Source of the DNA: Chlorops oryzae
Lineage: Eukaryota > Arthropoda > Insecta > Diptera > Chloropidae
Length of the DNA stretch: 64,000 nucleotides
NCBI GenBank assembly: GCA_020466095.1
Contig: CM035808.1
Coordinates: 82,376,779 to 82,440,778 of the forward strand
Reading direction: 5' to 3'
In this document: in pieces, positions 21,190-33,349 of the stretch
Layout: each line of letters starts with the position of its first letter
Numbering within the stretch: position 1 is the first letter of the stretch
Notes under the pieces: model-generated
What the model was told of the DNA's origin: nothing
The model's database searches: none
What the model saw: the letters and a program-made list of their open reading frames with translations, nothing else
Translations under genes and position numbers: made by a program

Positions 21190-22147
21190 TCGATGTCCCG
21201 TGCGACATGAAAAAAAAAAGACTTGTTATCATAGCATAGAAAGTAGTTTAAGTAGGCTCACAAAATTTTGATTCCAAACAGGGACTTAGTATACAATTAA
21301 AACATTTAAAAAATCGCAGCAAAATCAGAAGATTCGAGATCGTAATCAACACTTAAAGTTTGTCCCGTGCGACATCGTAAGTATGAAATTTAAAAAAAAA
21401 AGTGTTATTGTTTTTTATTTATGTAAATACCTTGGCTTATATTATTTAAATGTAGATGAGCAACAACGATAAAAATAAAGAAAGGTGTAAGCGGTGGAGA
21501 GAAAAGTTTGAAGGAAGATGCAATAAAAACACAAAACTTTAAATTAAAAAACAATGAAAGAATGCGGAATGCTAGGCAAAAATTGAAAGGATTGGCTTAA
21601 GCAGATAATGATATAATTGAACGTAAAAGACTGTACGAGCGCATACGTAAGAAGGAAAGACGGGATAAGCTCGCAGAAATGCGAAATGCCAAACAATTGC
21701 AAAATGAGCCTTACAAATGCAAGCAAACGTTGGCAAAAGCTTTAAAAAAAGTGGAGGATGCGTTGCCAAAAAGCATGGAACGAAAATTAAAAGTTCTCGA
21801 AGCTTTGTTTAAAAAATATAAGCAGCCCGTACAAGAAAAGCAAAACCAAAAGAATTCCAGAAATACTCTACCAGAAAGTGAAGTTAATTCCATCAAACAG
21901 CTTTATATGGACGATAACGTTAGTGTACAAGCCTCGGGAAAGAAAGACACAATTTTGTTGGAAGGAGAATTAATTGCAAAACGCTTTATGATAATGACTG
22001 TGTCTGAAGCATTTGAGCTCTATAAAAAAGATTACCCCAACGAAACCGTGGGTAAATCTACTTTTTTTAGGTTGCGGCCACGTCATGTGCAATTAACAAA
22101 CAAAATGCCACACACTATGTGTGTTTGCATGTACCATGCCAATTTCG

Positions 22148-24215
22148 AGGTGCGTCAAGCTGCACCCCCCTTTTCATGAAATCAAAAAATTTTTTTCTCA
22201 GAATTACGTGCTTTTTATGTGCTATTTATGTACCGACTTAAAAAATTTTGTGCTCGTCCTTGTCAGATTTTAAGGACAAAAGTAATTTGTATGAAAGGGG
22301 GGGTGTAGCTTGACACCGCAAAAATTCGCACTTAACGATTTTTTCGAAAAATCGTTTATAGGTGGGAATTATGTGCTATTTATGTGCTCCAATTCTATGG
22401 ATAAAAAAAAATTTTATTTCAAAAATTTAAGGATTAAATCGACGAAAATTGTTTTTGGCAAGTACATTTTACCAAAAAATTGCGAATAAAAAAGGATTTT
22501 TATCAGAATTTAACTTTTTTATTAATATATTTACATTTTATTCTTTGAAAAAAAAACAAAAAAAAATTTTTTTTTTAATGTTAAAAAATTTTTATCATTC
22601 AACAAGGTTCGAACCCATACGCAAGAGTCAATGTAAGCTAGCTAGAACACGCGGATCCGTTAACAGACCGATCGATTTAACAGAGGGAGAAATCGTGCTA
22701 TAACAGGGAATTAACATTGAAATGTTACAGAACCTGAGAGAAAAAGTGCTCTCGTCATTATGTCTACAGCATATATAGCGGGTATGACAGCAACTACTAA
22801 GTTGGCAATGCAGCGTAGAGTATGAATGCCAGCCTCTTAACCGAGAAGCCTCCGGTTCGAGGCTCACGGAAGTATTTTTTTTTCAACTTTAATTTTGTTT
22901 TTTTATTTCTGGATATATTTTTTTTAATTTAATAGAATAGATAAAAAATATTTTTCTAAAGAGCGCTACTAGAATTGTGGCTGTGCTTATGAAAACCTTT
23001 GTGTGTAAGTTTGATAACTAAGGGATTGTTTGTATGAAAGCCTGTGTATGCTTATGTGTCAAAGAATCGAGTGCGCCCAAATTCTAAGTATTTTGGTTGG
23101 AATGAATAAGCGGGAAACCGAAAACAAGACCCACGCGAAAATCACATGAGTGATGACATGCAATCGAATTTTCCTTATTTTTAGAAATAAGACTGTTCAA
23201 AGTACTTTTTAAAATTACGTGTTTTCAATTTCGTGCATAATTTCGTTCAAAGCAAGCGTATTTTCATACTGTATCATATTTTCATTTGACAGTTTTCTGT
23301 ATGGGAAGACTACTTGATTTCTTCGTGATTTCAGTCGGAATTACGAAAACGTCGAAAACACGTACTTTCGGCTAAAGCGAGAACACGCTAGAAGAAAAAT
23401 ATGAGAAAGTCTTTTTTATACGTGACACAATCTGTTTGGAAGGCATATTGCATTTGTGAATGAAATTTAGAATTTGAACTTATATTCCAACTTCCGATTA
23501 GATTTTCAAAAATTTGGAAAAGTGGATCTGACACAAAAAATAAATGCAATTTGACTTTAAACTTATAAGCTAAAAAAAAAAACAAGCCATTTTGATTTGG
23601 CGAACACGGTGTCGACTTTGGGCACATGACTATAAAGGGAGAGTTCGGAGGTTCAAATCCCCACACAGGAAAATCAAAAGCAAGAAATTAAACATGTAAA
23701 AAAAATTTAAATAGAAAGAAATGTACGGAAAAACCGAAAAATGTGTGTAGCAATAATTTTTATTAAGCCATACGATTACAAATATCACTCAAAATTTTTG
23801 AGTCAAAAATATGAATCGCCAATTACCCTTCCAGAAGAGTCGTGGCCGAACGGACAATTACCTAGAAAGTTTCACTTCTCCGCTATAAGAAAGCAACAAT
23901 AGCGGACGATAAAAACATTGCTGCAATGCTTACAGGGTAGCCAATTTGTTTTCAAAAATTTGAAAATGTTAGGTTTTTCATGGCTATCTTTTGTCTGCTA
24001 ACGTCACAGCCGTACAGCCTTTGAAATACTAAATACGTTTATATGGCAGCTAATCGCAATTATAAACTAATCGCGAGTAATGAAGTCGCCGTTTATACGA
24101 AAATCCAGAAACAAGAAATTTATTTTTTTCGTGCTACCAGACTGAAAAAAAATCAAAGTGGTAGTATACATATGATATTAATTTTAGTAATTTTCCATTA
24201 CGAAGTAGTAAAATT
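22148..24215 (+). repeat. Foldback left arm
   Basis: Pairs with 24632-26696. Contains tRNA-like B-box motifs at 22606, 22854 and 23650. Arm identity by eye is very high, with scattered single-base and homopolymer-length differences. Confidence 0.93.
22793..22870 (+). other. tRNA-like segment in the foldback left arm (lysine-like)
   Basis: A-box-like TGGCAATGCAGC, GTAGAG, an anticodon-loop-like CCTCTTAACCGAG (CTT would be the anticodon, 22836-22838) and a B box GGTTCGAGGCTC (22854). It does not fold as a full cloverleaf by eye, so it is a tRNA-derived remnant at most. The mirror copy is on the minus strand at about 25976-26052. Confidence 0.4.
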
Positions 24216-24631
24216 TTATGGTTTAGTTATTTTCAAAACAAGTAAAACCATAACAAGGTAGAGTGTTATAGTCAGGCGAGCCTGAAATTTCAATACCCAA
24301 CACATTATACAGTCAGTCAATAAAGTAAGTATACACTGAAAAAACGTGTGTTTTTTCCAAATTTCTTCTGTGTAAATCATTTTTTTGTGAATGTCATAAT
24401 TTTCATTTAAAATTTACTTTATTATGTTTCAATTTAAATACCAAACAAATAAATTTATGAAAATTTATTTAAAAAAAAAATAATAAAAATCATTTTTACT
24501 GTGAAAATCATATTTTTCCATTTGACACCTTCAGTACAAATTTTGAGCTGTTTTACCATAAAAAATCTAAAAAAAATACCAAAAGGTAAATTTTTACTAG
24601 TTTTTTAATATTGGTTTTTCCGAGTCGGACA
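24216..24631. other. Foldback spacer
   Basis: About 416 bp unique centre. It includes CAGTCAGTCAATAAAGTAAG near 24312, which resembles a Tc1-like terminus, but no matching right end is seen. No gene. Confidence 0.6.
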
Positions 24632-26696
24632 TTTTACTACTTCGTAATGGAAAATTACTAAAATTAATATCATATGTATACTACCACTTTGATTTTTTTT
24701 CAGTCTGGTAGCACGAAAAAAATAAATTTCTTGTTTCTGGATTTTCGTATAAACGGCGACTTCATTACTCGCGATTAGTTTATAATTGCGATTAGCTGCC
24801 ATATAAACGTATTTAGTATTTCAAAGGCTGTACGGCTGTGACGTTAGCAGACAAAAGATAGCCATGAAAAACCTAACATTTTCAAATTTTTGAAAACAAA
24901 TTGGCTACCCTGTAAGCATTGCAGCAATGTTTTTATCGTCCGCTATTGTTGCTTTCTTATAGCGGAGAAGTGAAACTTTCTAGGTAATTGTCCGTTCGGC
25001 CACGACTCTTCTGGAAGGGTAATTGGCGATTCATATTTTTGACTCAAAAATTTTGAGTGATATTTGTAATCGTATGGCTTAATAAAAATTATTGCTACAC
25101 ACATTTTTCGGTTTTTCCGTACATTTCTTTCTATTTAAATTTTTTTTTACATGTTTAATTTCTTGCTTTTGATTTTCCTGTGTGGGGATTTGAACCTCCG
25201 AACTCTCCCTTTATAGTCATGTGCCCAAAGTCGACACCGTGTTCGCCAAATCAAAATGGCTGGTTTTTTTTTTAGCTTATAAGTTTAAAGTCAAATTGCA
25301 TTTATTTTTTGTGTCAGATCCACTTTTCCAAATTTTTGAAAATCTAATCGGAAGTTGGAATATAAGTTCAAATTCTAAATTTCATTCACAAATGCAATAT
25401 GCCTTCCAAACAGATTGTGTCACGTATAAAAAAGACCTTCTCATATTTTTCTTCTAGCGTGTTCTCGCTTTAGCCGAAAGTACGTGTTTTCGACGTTTTC
25501 GTAATTCCGACTGAAATCACGAAGAAATCAAGTAGTCTTCCCATACAGAAAACTGTCAAATATAAATATGATGCAGTATGAAAATACGCTTGCTTTGAAC
25601 GAAATTATGCACGAAATTGAAAACACGTAATTTTAAAAAGTACTTTGAACAGTCTTATTTCTAAAAATAAGGAAAATTCGATTGCATGTCATCACCCATG
25701 TGATTTTCGCGTGGGTCTTGTTTTCGGTTTCCCGCTTATTCATTCCAACCAAAATACTTAGAATTTAGGCGCACTCGATTCTTTGACACATAAGCATACA
25801 CAGGCTTTCATACAAACAATCCCTTAGTTATCAAACTTACACACAAAGGTTTTCATAAGCACAGCCACAATTCTAGTAGCGCTCTTTAGAAAAATATTTT
25901 TTATCTATTCTATTAAATTAAAAAAAATATATCCAGAAATAAAAAAACAAAATTAAAGTTGAAAAAAAAATACTTCCGTGAGCCTCGAACCGGAGGCTTC
26001 TCGATTAAGAGGCTGGCATTCATACTCTACGCTGCATTGCCAACTTAGTAGTTGCTGTCATACCCGCTATATATGCTGTAGACATAATGACGAGAGCACT
26101 TTTTCTCTCAGGTTCTGTAACATTTCAATGTTAATTCCCTGTTATAGCACGATTTCTCCCTCTGTTAAATCGATCGGTCTGTTAACGGATCCGCGTGTTC
26201 TAGCTAGCTTACATTGACTCTTGCGTATGGGTTCGAACCTTGTTGAATGATAAAAATTTTGTAACATTAAAAAAAAAAATTTTTTTTGTTTTTTTTTCAA
26301 AGAATAAAATGTAAATATATTAATAAAAAAGTTAAATTCTGATAAAAACCTTTTTTATTCGCAATTTTTTGGTAAAATGTACTTGCCAAAAACAATTTTC
26401 GTCGATTTAATCCTTAAATTTTTGAAATAAAATTTTTTTTTATCCATAGAATTGGAGCACATAAATAGCACATAATTCCCACCTATAAACGATTTTTCGA
26501 AAAAATCGTTAAGTGCGAATTTTTGCGGTGTCAAGCTACACCCCCCCTTTCATACAAATTACTTTTGTCCTTAAAATCTGACAAGGACGAGCACAAAATT
26601 TTTTAAGTCGGTACATAAATAGCACATAAAAAGCACGTAATTCTGAGAAAAAAATTTTTTGATTTCATGAAAAGGGGGGTGCAGCTTGACGCACCT
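24632..26696 (-). repeat. Foldback right arm
   Basis: Inverted copy of the left arm. B-box counterparts lie at 25186-25196, 25980-25991 and 26229-26238. Confidence 0.93.
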
Positions 26697-28305
26697 CCAA
26701 TTTCGGCTATTTGTTGGAAAGCTGCGCGAAAATTATACCTTCATTTCCCAGCAATTTTGAAACCTTTCTCAAATCAGTTTGCTGCAATATTCATAATGAA
26801 AATTGCATGACAAATAATTGCAATAAGTGCTTAACGGATTTAAAATATCAGTTTATTCCTCTAGCGTACTTAGCAAATATGGAAGCTGAAGTAAACTGGC
26901 AGCATTGGAGGAAAGTAAATAATCATATAGCTCTTTGTAATACCGATTCGACTTTTTCTGACCTAATTGTTGATTTGGAGAGCATTACCCTTTTTTAAAA
27001 GTCATTTCTTTGTGAAAAGAGCTGAGCAAAAGTACTTCGAAGAAACCAAAAGAAACTTAAAGCTTAATGAAATAGCCATTCAAATAGAATTCGCCGAAAA
27101 TTATAGGCTATCAAATCAAAATTAAATCCAAAGCGCTCATTTTAGCTATCGGCAAGTATCCATTTTTACTTGTGTGGCTTGGTTGCCAGGAGCTACAAGG
27201 TCATTTGATGTCTTAAGTGATAACCTAACGCATAACAAAAACGACGGCTTTATTTTTCTGATAAATCTCGTAATTGAAATGAAGAAATGTTATGGATCTC
27301 TGTCAAAAATATTAATTTTTTCTGATGGTTGCCGCTCTCAGTTTAAAAACAAATTTATGCTATCAAACCTAAATGATTTTATTAAACAAATAGGATGTTC
27401 CTCAGTAGAATGGAATTTTTTTGCAAGCTCACATGGAAAGGGAGCCGTCGATGGAGTCGGAGCAGTAATTAAAAGGAAAGTATGGCAGACAACAAAATCT
27501 AAAAATGTTGTTATACCCGATGCATTTGCTTTTTATCAATGTGCACAACAAAGCAAAAATGGGATTTAAATATATTTTATGCCATCCGATGAATTCAAAA
27601 AGCAAGAAATGTCCTAAAATTTTGACGAAAAATGGCGCGAAGAAAGAAGCATTCCAGGGATATCCCAGTTGCACTTCTTTTGTTGCGATGGTGTATATAT
27701 AAAAGCAGCAAGAACTGCTTATTCGGAAAAACAAACTGTTTCTGTTATTCCTGATAACACTTCCCCTTAATTTTTTTTTATTATGGTATTAAATGGTACA
27801 AAACACCTCAATAAATACATTGAATTTTTCTTTTTTAATTTAAAAAAATTTTTGCTCATGTTATTTATGTATAATTTCGTAAAAAGAGCAACAAAAAAGC
27901 AAAAATATCACTCTGGAAAAAAATGTCCCGTGCGACATGTCCCATGCGACCGAGATTAAAACTAAATTTAAAAAAAAGTATAAATCGGATTTGAGTAAAA
28001 TCAAAGCCAAGTTTAAGGGATATCTATGCCCCACATTCTAAAGGTTATCCCATCAAAATATTGCTTCAGGTTTCGCTGAAATCGGCATTTGAATTGTTGC
28101 CCCCGAAAAAAACTTCTGTTTTTGTCCCGTGCGAAAGCCTTGCTTTTCTACAATTATTTTGAAAACTGAAATCTGGCCAAAATCAACCTTGGCACCAATT
28201 ATAGGGCTAATAAAGATCTATAAGTTAAGCCACTCGTCAAAATGAAAAACCGTTATATTTTGACTTTTTTCTAGTTTAAATGCGTACGATTGTCCCGTTC
28301 GACAT

Positions 28306-28604
28306 GAATGGAAATGCCCTTATGTCTTAATTCAAAATGGAAAGTACGACCTTAATCTTTTTACTTTAAGAAAATTTGAGGACTATAGAATTTTTTAATT
28401 TGGGATTAAGTAAGCACATATCGTCGCTACTCTTCAAAAATCACGTAAGTGCCATGACATGAAATCTCAGAAAAGGAAAAAAACTTAACAGTTTTTTAAA
28501 TCAATGTTTTACATTCAATTTCGTTTTATCAAAATATAGTTTTGTAACTCCCTCAACGGTACACAATTTTGTTTTGTAATTATTTACTTGTTACAAGTAG
28601 CTCT
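28306..28604. other. No gene recognised
   Basis: AT-rich spacer. At 28431-28450 it carries TCTTCAAAAATCACGTAAGT, which recurs in reverse near 35930-35947. Confidence 0.5.
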
Positions 28605-29502
28605 TGCCAAAGGGTCTTGCCGACTGCGGCCCAATGAAACGGATTTTAGGGTTTTGTTAACTTTTGAAAAGATACTACCTTAACACACTGTATGAACCAA
28701 TTTTTAGGATTCTATTCCCGATTGTCCTTGAAATATCCATACAAAATCCTTTCTATAAAGCCCTTTTTTTAAAAATTTAAATCTCAAAAGTGAATTAGGT
28801 TAAAAGGATGAAACAAATGGGCGGTCATAGCTTATAAAACGGAAATTTTATCCATCCTCTTCAAAATTTTACCTATCGATTTGACCTTTAAATTTCTAAC
28901 GTTGTAACCACCTACCTCGTACATCTGTGTAATAATAAATAAGAACATTGCATCATGTTTATTTCAAAGCTACCTGTATATTTTTTTTTAGCTATATAAG
29001 GTTATGTCAAAAATATATCATTGTCATTTATTTTCTTTGTTTCGAAAGTTTTTTTCGCAGTGAAAAATAAAAAAAAATAAGCAAATAAGTTTTATAAGCA
29101 ATCAGTGGCCATTTGTTTCATCTTTTTATATTTACTCGTTACTGAGATATAAATTTTTAAAAAAGGGGTAGATAAAAAGGGTTTTGTAAGGATATTCAAG
29201 GACACCGGGGAATAGAAACCTAAAAATTGGTTCCTGCAGTGTGTTTAGGTAGTATATATTTTTTTATTTTATTTTATTAAAATTATATAGTATCTTAAAT
29301 ACTAACATAACTTGTGAGGGGAGCACTAGCAGAGTGCCATCGGCTCGCTGGTGTAATTGTGTTTTTGTAAGGCTATTTACATAATAATAGTTATTTGGTA
29401 TACTCTTTAGGTGCAGTTATTTACAATTTATATATTTTAGGTTTGCATCAGAAAATAAGGAGAAAAAAATAGAATAAAAAATAATAGATAAAAGAACGAA
29501 TT

Positions 29503-32500
29503 TTAGATGTGCCAAAGCCATGTGCTGTCGACGAGAAATTGTGTTATTTTCCGTATATTATCGGTTGTGACGTCTTTCAGCAGTTGAGTTGGAATGGAGT
29601 CCTTGAAGGCTCTTCTTCTTATAGCTGTGAGAGCCGGGCAGTCGTTGAGGATGTGAGGAACTGTTAGTTCGCTATTATTGGTGCAGCGGTGGCATATGGG
29701 TGGATTATTGGCGGAAAGTAGGTGTGAGTGTGTTGCGTTTGTATGTCCCAAGCGAAGTCGAATGAAGGGACGAAGTGTTGGAGGTGAAAGTGTCGGATAT
29801 GTTGAGGGCCTGCGTTCGGGATTGTTCCTTTTGTAGAAGTGATGATATGATTCCCATTTTTCTTTGCGGTGTATGTCAAGACGCTTTGAGGACATATTTT
29901 TGGCTTCGCTCTTGGAGAGGTGCGGTATTAATATTGTTGGTGTTATTGCTGTGGCTTTCGCAGCGTAATCTGCATATTCATTGCCTTGGATACCCAGGTG
30001 GCCAGGAACCCACATGATTTTTATTTTTTTTGGGAGTCGGATCAGATTGTTTCTAGTGGCGATAGTAAATGGGTCGTTGTTGTTGGCTGCCTTCAGGGCG
30101 CAGAAGCAGCTGAGGCTGTCCGTGCATATTAAGGTTTTAGATTTATTTTTAGCTGCATATTCTATAGCTTGAGCTATTGCTATTTTTTCCGCAGAGGCAG
30201 CAGAGTTGTGCTCATCCAGTAGACCGTGTTTAATTGTTTCGCCGCTTTCTTTAACTATTGCAAAGCCTACGTGATCCGTTGTTTTTGATCCGTCTGTGAA
30301 AATGATTTGCCAACCTGATGCTCGTAGTTTTGATGTAATCTCTAGGTAGACTTTTTTTATACCTGGTAGGGTTAGTGTCGCCTTTTTTAAATTCCGTTAA
30401 AGCTGAGATGAATGATGCCTGTTTGAGGTTCCAAGGAGGTTGTCTAGACTGTTTTACGAGTTTTGGTGGCATTGCGATATTGACATCTCTCATGATGTTT
30501 AGGCTATTATCAATGGCTGAAGGTAATTTCGGGATGCGCTTACGAGCTAGTGCGTTCTTTATGTCGTTGAAGATTATTTGGTTAGATGAGCGGAGGATTT
30601 TCGGGATCATTGTTAGGGCCGCGTGCTCCGCTCGCTCGTTCAAAGACGGTAGTCCAGTTTCGGCTAGTATGTTTTCAGTTGGTGTGGTAGTGAATGCTCT
30701 TATTGCTCTTCGGGCTGCAGATATATATGGTGAATTTAGCGTTTTGAAGTGGCGTTTGGCACATCTATGATATATGAATAGTCCATAATCGATTTTAGAT
30801 AGCAGTAAGGCTTTAGTAACATTAATTAAACTGTTGGGATGAATATGTGAGTGCTTAGAGGTTAAGAATTTGATAAATGTTAATTTTTTTATGAGATCAT
30901 TTTTTACAAAAGTGCAGTGCTTAGCAAAGGAGTATTTTTTATCGAATATTATACCTAGAAATTTAAGCTCATTGACATATGGTATTGTTGAGTTATTTAT
31001 ATTAAATGGCACGTCTCTACAATTGTGTTTCCGGCAAATGTGAAGTAGTGAACTTTTTTCTATTGAGATTTTAGCTCCTGAATATTCGCCCCAATCAGAG
31101 AGTTCTTTGATTATTTTTTTGTAAATTGAAGTGACTTTGTTACGGTCTGCTATTTTTGTAAAGATAATAAGATCGTCTGCGTATAGCATATATTCTACTT
31201 TATATTTATCTATAATGCGTGATATATTGTTAAATGCGATGGAGAATAGGATAGTGGAGAGGGGTGAGCCTTGCGGGGTACCATTTTCAAGGGGGAAGGG
31301 TTGGGAGAAGACGTTGTTTACTAATACTCGACATTTTCTATTTGTTAGGAAGTTTTTGATGAAATTGAATATATTAGGGCCTACTTTCCAGAGTTTGATT
31401 TCGTCTAGTACTGTATGGATGCCTATACGATCGAAGGCTTTTTCAAAATCTATGCTAAGGGCAGTGACGTGGTTTTTGGATGATATGGCTTTTGAAACGA
31501 AGGCGTCAAAGTGGAGCAGTGCTTCTGTTGTGCCTTGATTGGTTTTAAAAGCCACCTGTCGTGGGGAGATGTAGTTGTATCTATCGGCGAACCATTTAAG
31601 TCGGTTGGTAATTATTTTTTCGAGTAGTTTTCCCATGCAAGGCAGGAGGGAGATCGGTCTGTAACTATTCACAAGGTTAGGTTGTTTGTATGGTTTGGGG
31701 ATGGGGATGATTGTGGCTGTTTTCCACACTTGAGGGAAGCACCAATTGGAGAAGATACGGTTGTAGAGGTTTGTTAGTCTAGCTTTTATAGAGGGCGGAA
31801 GCATTTTAAGTACCGGGTATGGTATACGATCTGCACCTGGGGTCGTTCCTTTGACTGACGCTAGTGTGTTTTCGAGTTCTGTAATTGAAATTTCTTTTTC
31901 TAAATGTTGTGCTCCTATTGAGAGACTTACTGGTGGGGTGTATTGGAATGATAATTGTTTGCTTCTTAAAAAATTTGGAGAGAAATTATGGTCAGCGGAA
32001 TTATTGCAAAATGATGTGCAGAAGATGTCAGATATAATGTCTGGGTCGGATGAGTTGTGAGGGTCTGATAGGATTATGGTGGATGACTGTTTGTTTTGAC
32101 CGCTAAGCGCTTTAATTTTTCCCCACAGTTCTTTGGAGCTAGATGAAGGAGTTATGGTACAAGTAAAGTTTTCGAGACTTTTGCGTTTAGCTTGCTTGGC
32201 CTTGAGTTTAAACGTTGCGTTATCTTTTTTGTATTGCAATAAGTTCTCTTCTGAGCGGACTCGTTTGAAATTTGCCCAGCTTTCTTGTTTTTGTTTTCTC
32301 AGAGAGTTGAGTTCGGGAGACCACCAGGGTAATTGGGGTCGACTTTGTTTGGGATTTGTAGTTGGGATAGATAGATTCATTGCATGGCGGAGGGCTTTGG
32401 TCAATTTGGCAGCCTCGCAGTTTATATTGGTACCTGTTGGTTTTACTTTTTTGTGATTTTCACAGATGGAGTTAAATTGCCGCCAGTTGGCCTCGTTAAT

Positions 32501-33193
32501 TTTGAAGCGAGGCCTTGGTTTTGTAGTAGGGATTGGATTTCCAGTTGTGATTAGAATTTTTATGGGAAAGTGATCGCTACCGTGGAGATCGGTTAAGGTT
32601 TCCCAGGTGCATTTCGGGACTAGTGGTGCTGAGCAAAGGGTTAAATCGACATTTGTGAAGGTGTTATGTGTTGAAAAATGCGTCGCCACGCCGCTGTTGA
32701 GTACAGTGAGCTCAGATGAAAGAATGCAGTCTTCTACAACTTTCCCTCGTGTGTTGCCTTGTGGTGATCCCCAAAGCGGGCTCCATGCGTTGAAGTCCCC
32801 TAGAAGGATAATAGGTGGTGGGAGAGGAGAGATGAGGTCCAATAAGTCCTTAGAATGAAATTTCTGAGAAGGAGGAATATATATTGATAGTATTGAAAAT
32901 TTGATTTTGTAATTTATTTCAGCTGCGATGGCAGATATATTCGATTGAGGAAAAATAATTTTGTGGGGGATTGATTTTTTGACAAGGAGGGCAATTCCTT
33001 GTTTGCTGTTTTGATTTTCGGGGAGGTTATGAAAATATCCAGCATATTGTGAGGGGACTTTTGGCTGAAAATGGCCGGCTAGATGTGTTTCTTGAAGGCA
33101 AATGAGTGAAGGAGCGATGGAATGCATTAATGTAAGAAGCTCATGATAATTATTGAAGTATCCGTTCATATTCCACTGTAGTAAAGGAATCAT
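29503..33193 (-). pseudogene. I-element ORF2: endonuclease, reverse transcriptase, RNase H
   Basis: Starts MIPLLQWNMNGYF at 33193. APE-type endonuclease with LQETH, LLGDFNAWSPLWG and GSDHFPI. Reverse transcriptase with SYRPISLLPCMGKLLE, LSIDFEKAFDRI, NGTPQGSPLS and YADDLIIF (about 31180). After about 940 open codons the frame shifts at a homopolymer near 30381-30387, and RNase H continues: FTDGSKT (Asp), SAASAEKIAIAQ (Glu), ICTDSLS (Asp) and GNEYAD (Asp), with a final Cys/His segment CHRCTNNSELTVPHILNDC and a stop at 29503. All catalytic residues I can identify are present. RNase H in a LINE is diagnostic for the I superclade. The shift sits in a T-run, so it could be a base-calling error. 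Confidence 0.92.
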
Positions 33194-33349
33194 TTATTTA
33201 TATAAACTAGAATATAAATAAGGAATCATTTTATACTGTTATGATATTTTGTATTGAACAGAGAGCTTTCGCACAATAAAAATAGTTAATTTTTTGTTTT
33301 TTCTTTTCTTCCATCTAATGTTGTGCGATTAAGTGCTGCTTTTGTTTAT

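Larger units (their letters stand above)
22148..26696. mobile_element. Giant foldback element (MULE/FB-like), 4,549 bp
   Basis: Ends are AGGTGCGTCAAGCTGCACCC and its exact complement. A 9 bp direct duplication CCAATTTCG lies at 22139-22147 and 26697-26705. The two arms (22148 to about 24215 and about 24632 to 26696) are nearly identical inverted copies of about 2.07 kb around a spacer of about 0.42 kb. Nine-base duplications and very long inverted repeats are characteristic of Drosophila FB and other Mutator-like foldback elements (family knowledge). No transposase is encoded; the longest arm frames occur as mirrored pairs and look non-coding. Deleting it with one duplication rejoins the split gene in frame. 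Confidence 0.93.
21456..27770 (+). pseudogene. Transposase-like gene split by the foldback element
   Basis: Left part: MSNNDKNKERCKRWREKF (21456), a frameshift, a TAA at 21598-21600, then an open basic coiled-coil-like stretch to 22147. Right part resumes at 26706: YLLESCAKIIPSF, a Cys-rich segment (CCNIHNENCMTNNCNKC), a frameshift at a T-run near 26995, a stop near 27124, then SYRQVSIFTCVAWLPGATRSF, LSDNLTHNK, ILIFSDGCRSQFKNKF and FFASSHGKGAVDGVG, followed by another shift near 27569 and the end near 27770. The SDG...QFKN and SHGKGAVDG blocks recall a family of insect transposon-linked proteins (possibly Sola-type; tentative). At least five lesions besides the insertion, so it is long dead. 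Confidence 0.7.
21190..28305 (+). mobile_element. Decayed DNA transposon with GTCCCGTGCGAC subterminal motifs
   Basis: A transposase-like pseudogene is bracketed by repeats of GTCCCGTGCGAC: 21193-21208 and 21361-21375 on the left, 27923-27950 (two), 28123-28134 and 28291-28305 on the right. The outer limits given are the outermost motifs; true termini are unknown. The foldback element 22148-26696 lies inside. Superfamily is not established. Confidence 0.55.

Noticed and set aside
22628..26217. Mirrored 79-codon frames (22628-22867 minus and 25978-26217 plus) as a conserved protein
   Set aside because: They are the same arm sequence read twice because of the inverted repeat; conservation is at DNA level and the frame overlaps tRNA-like motifs.
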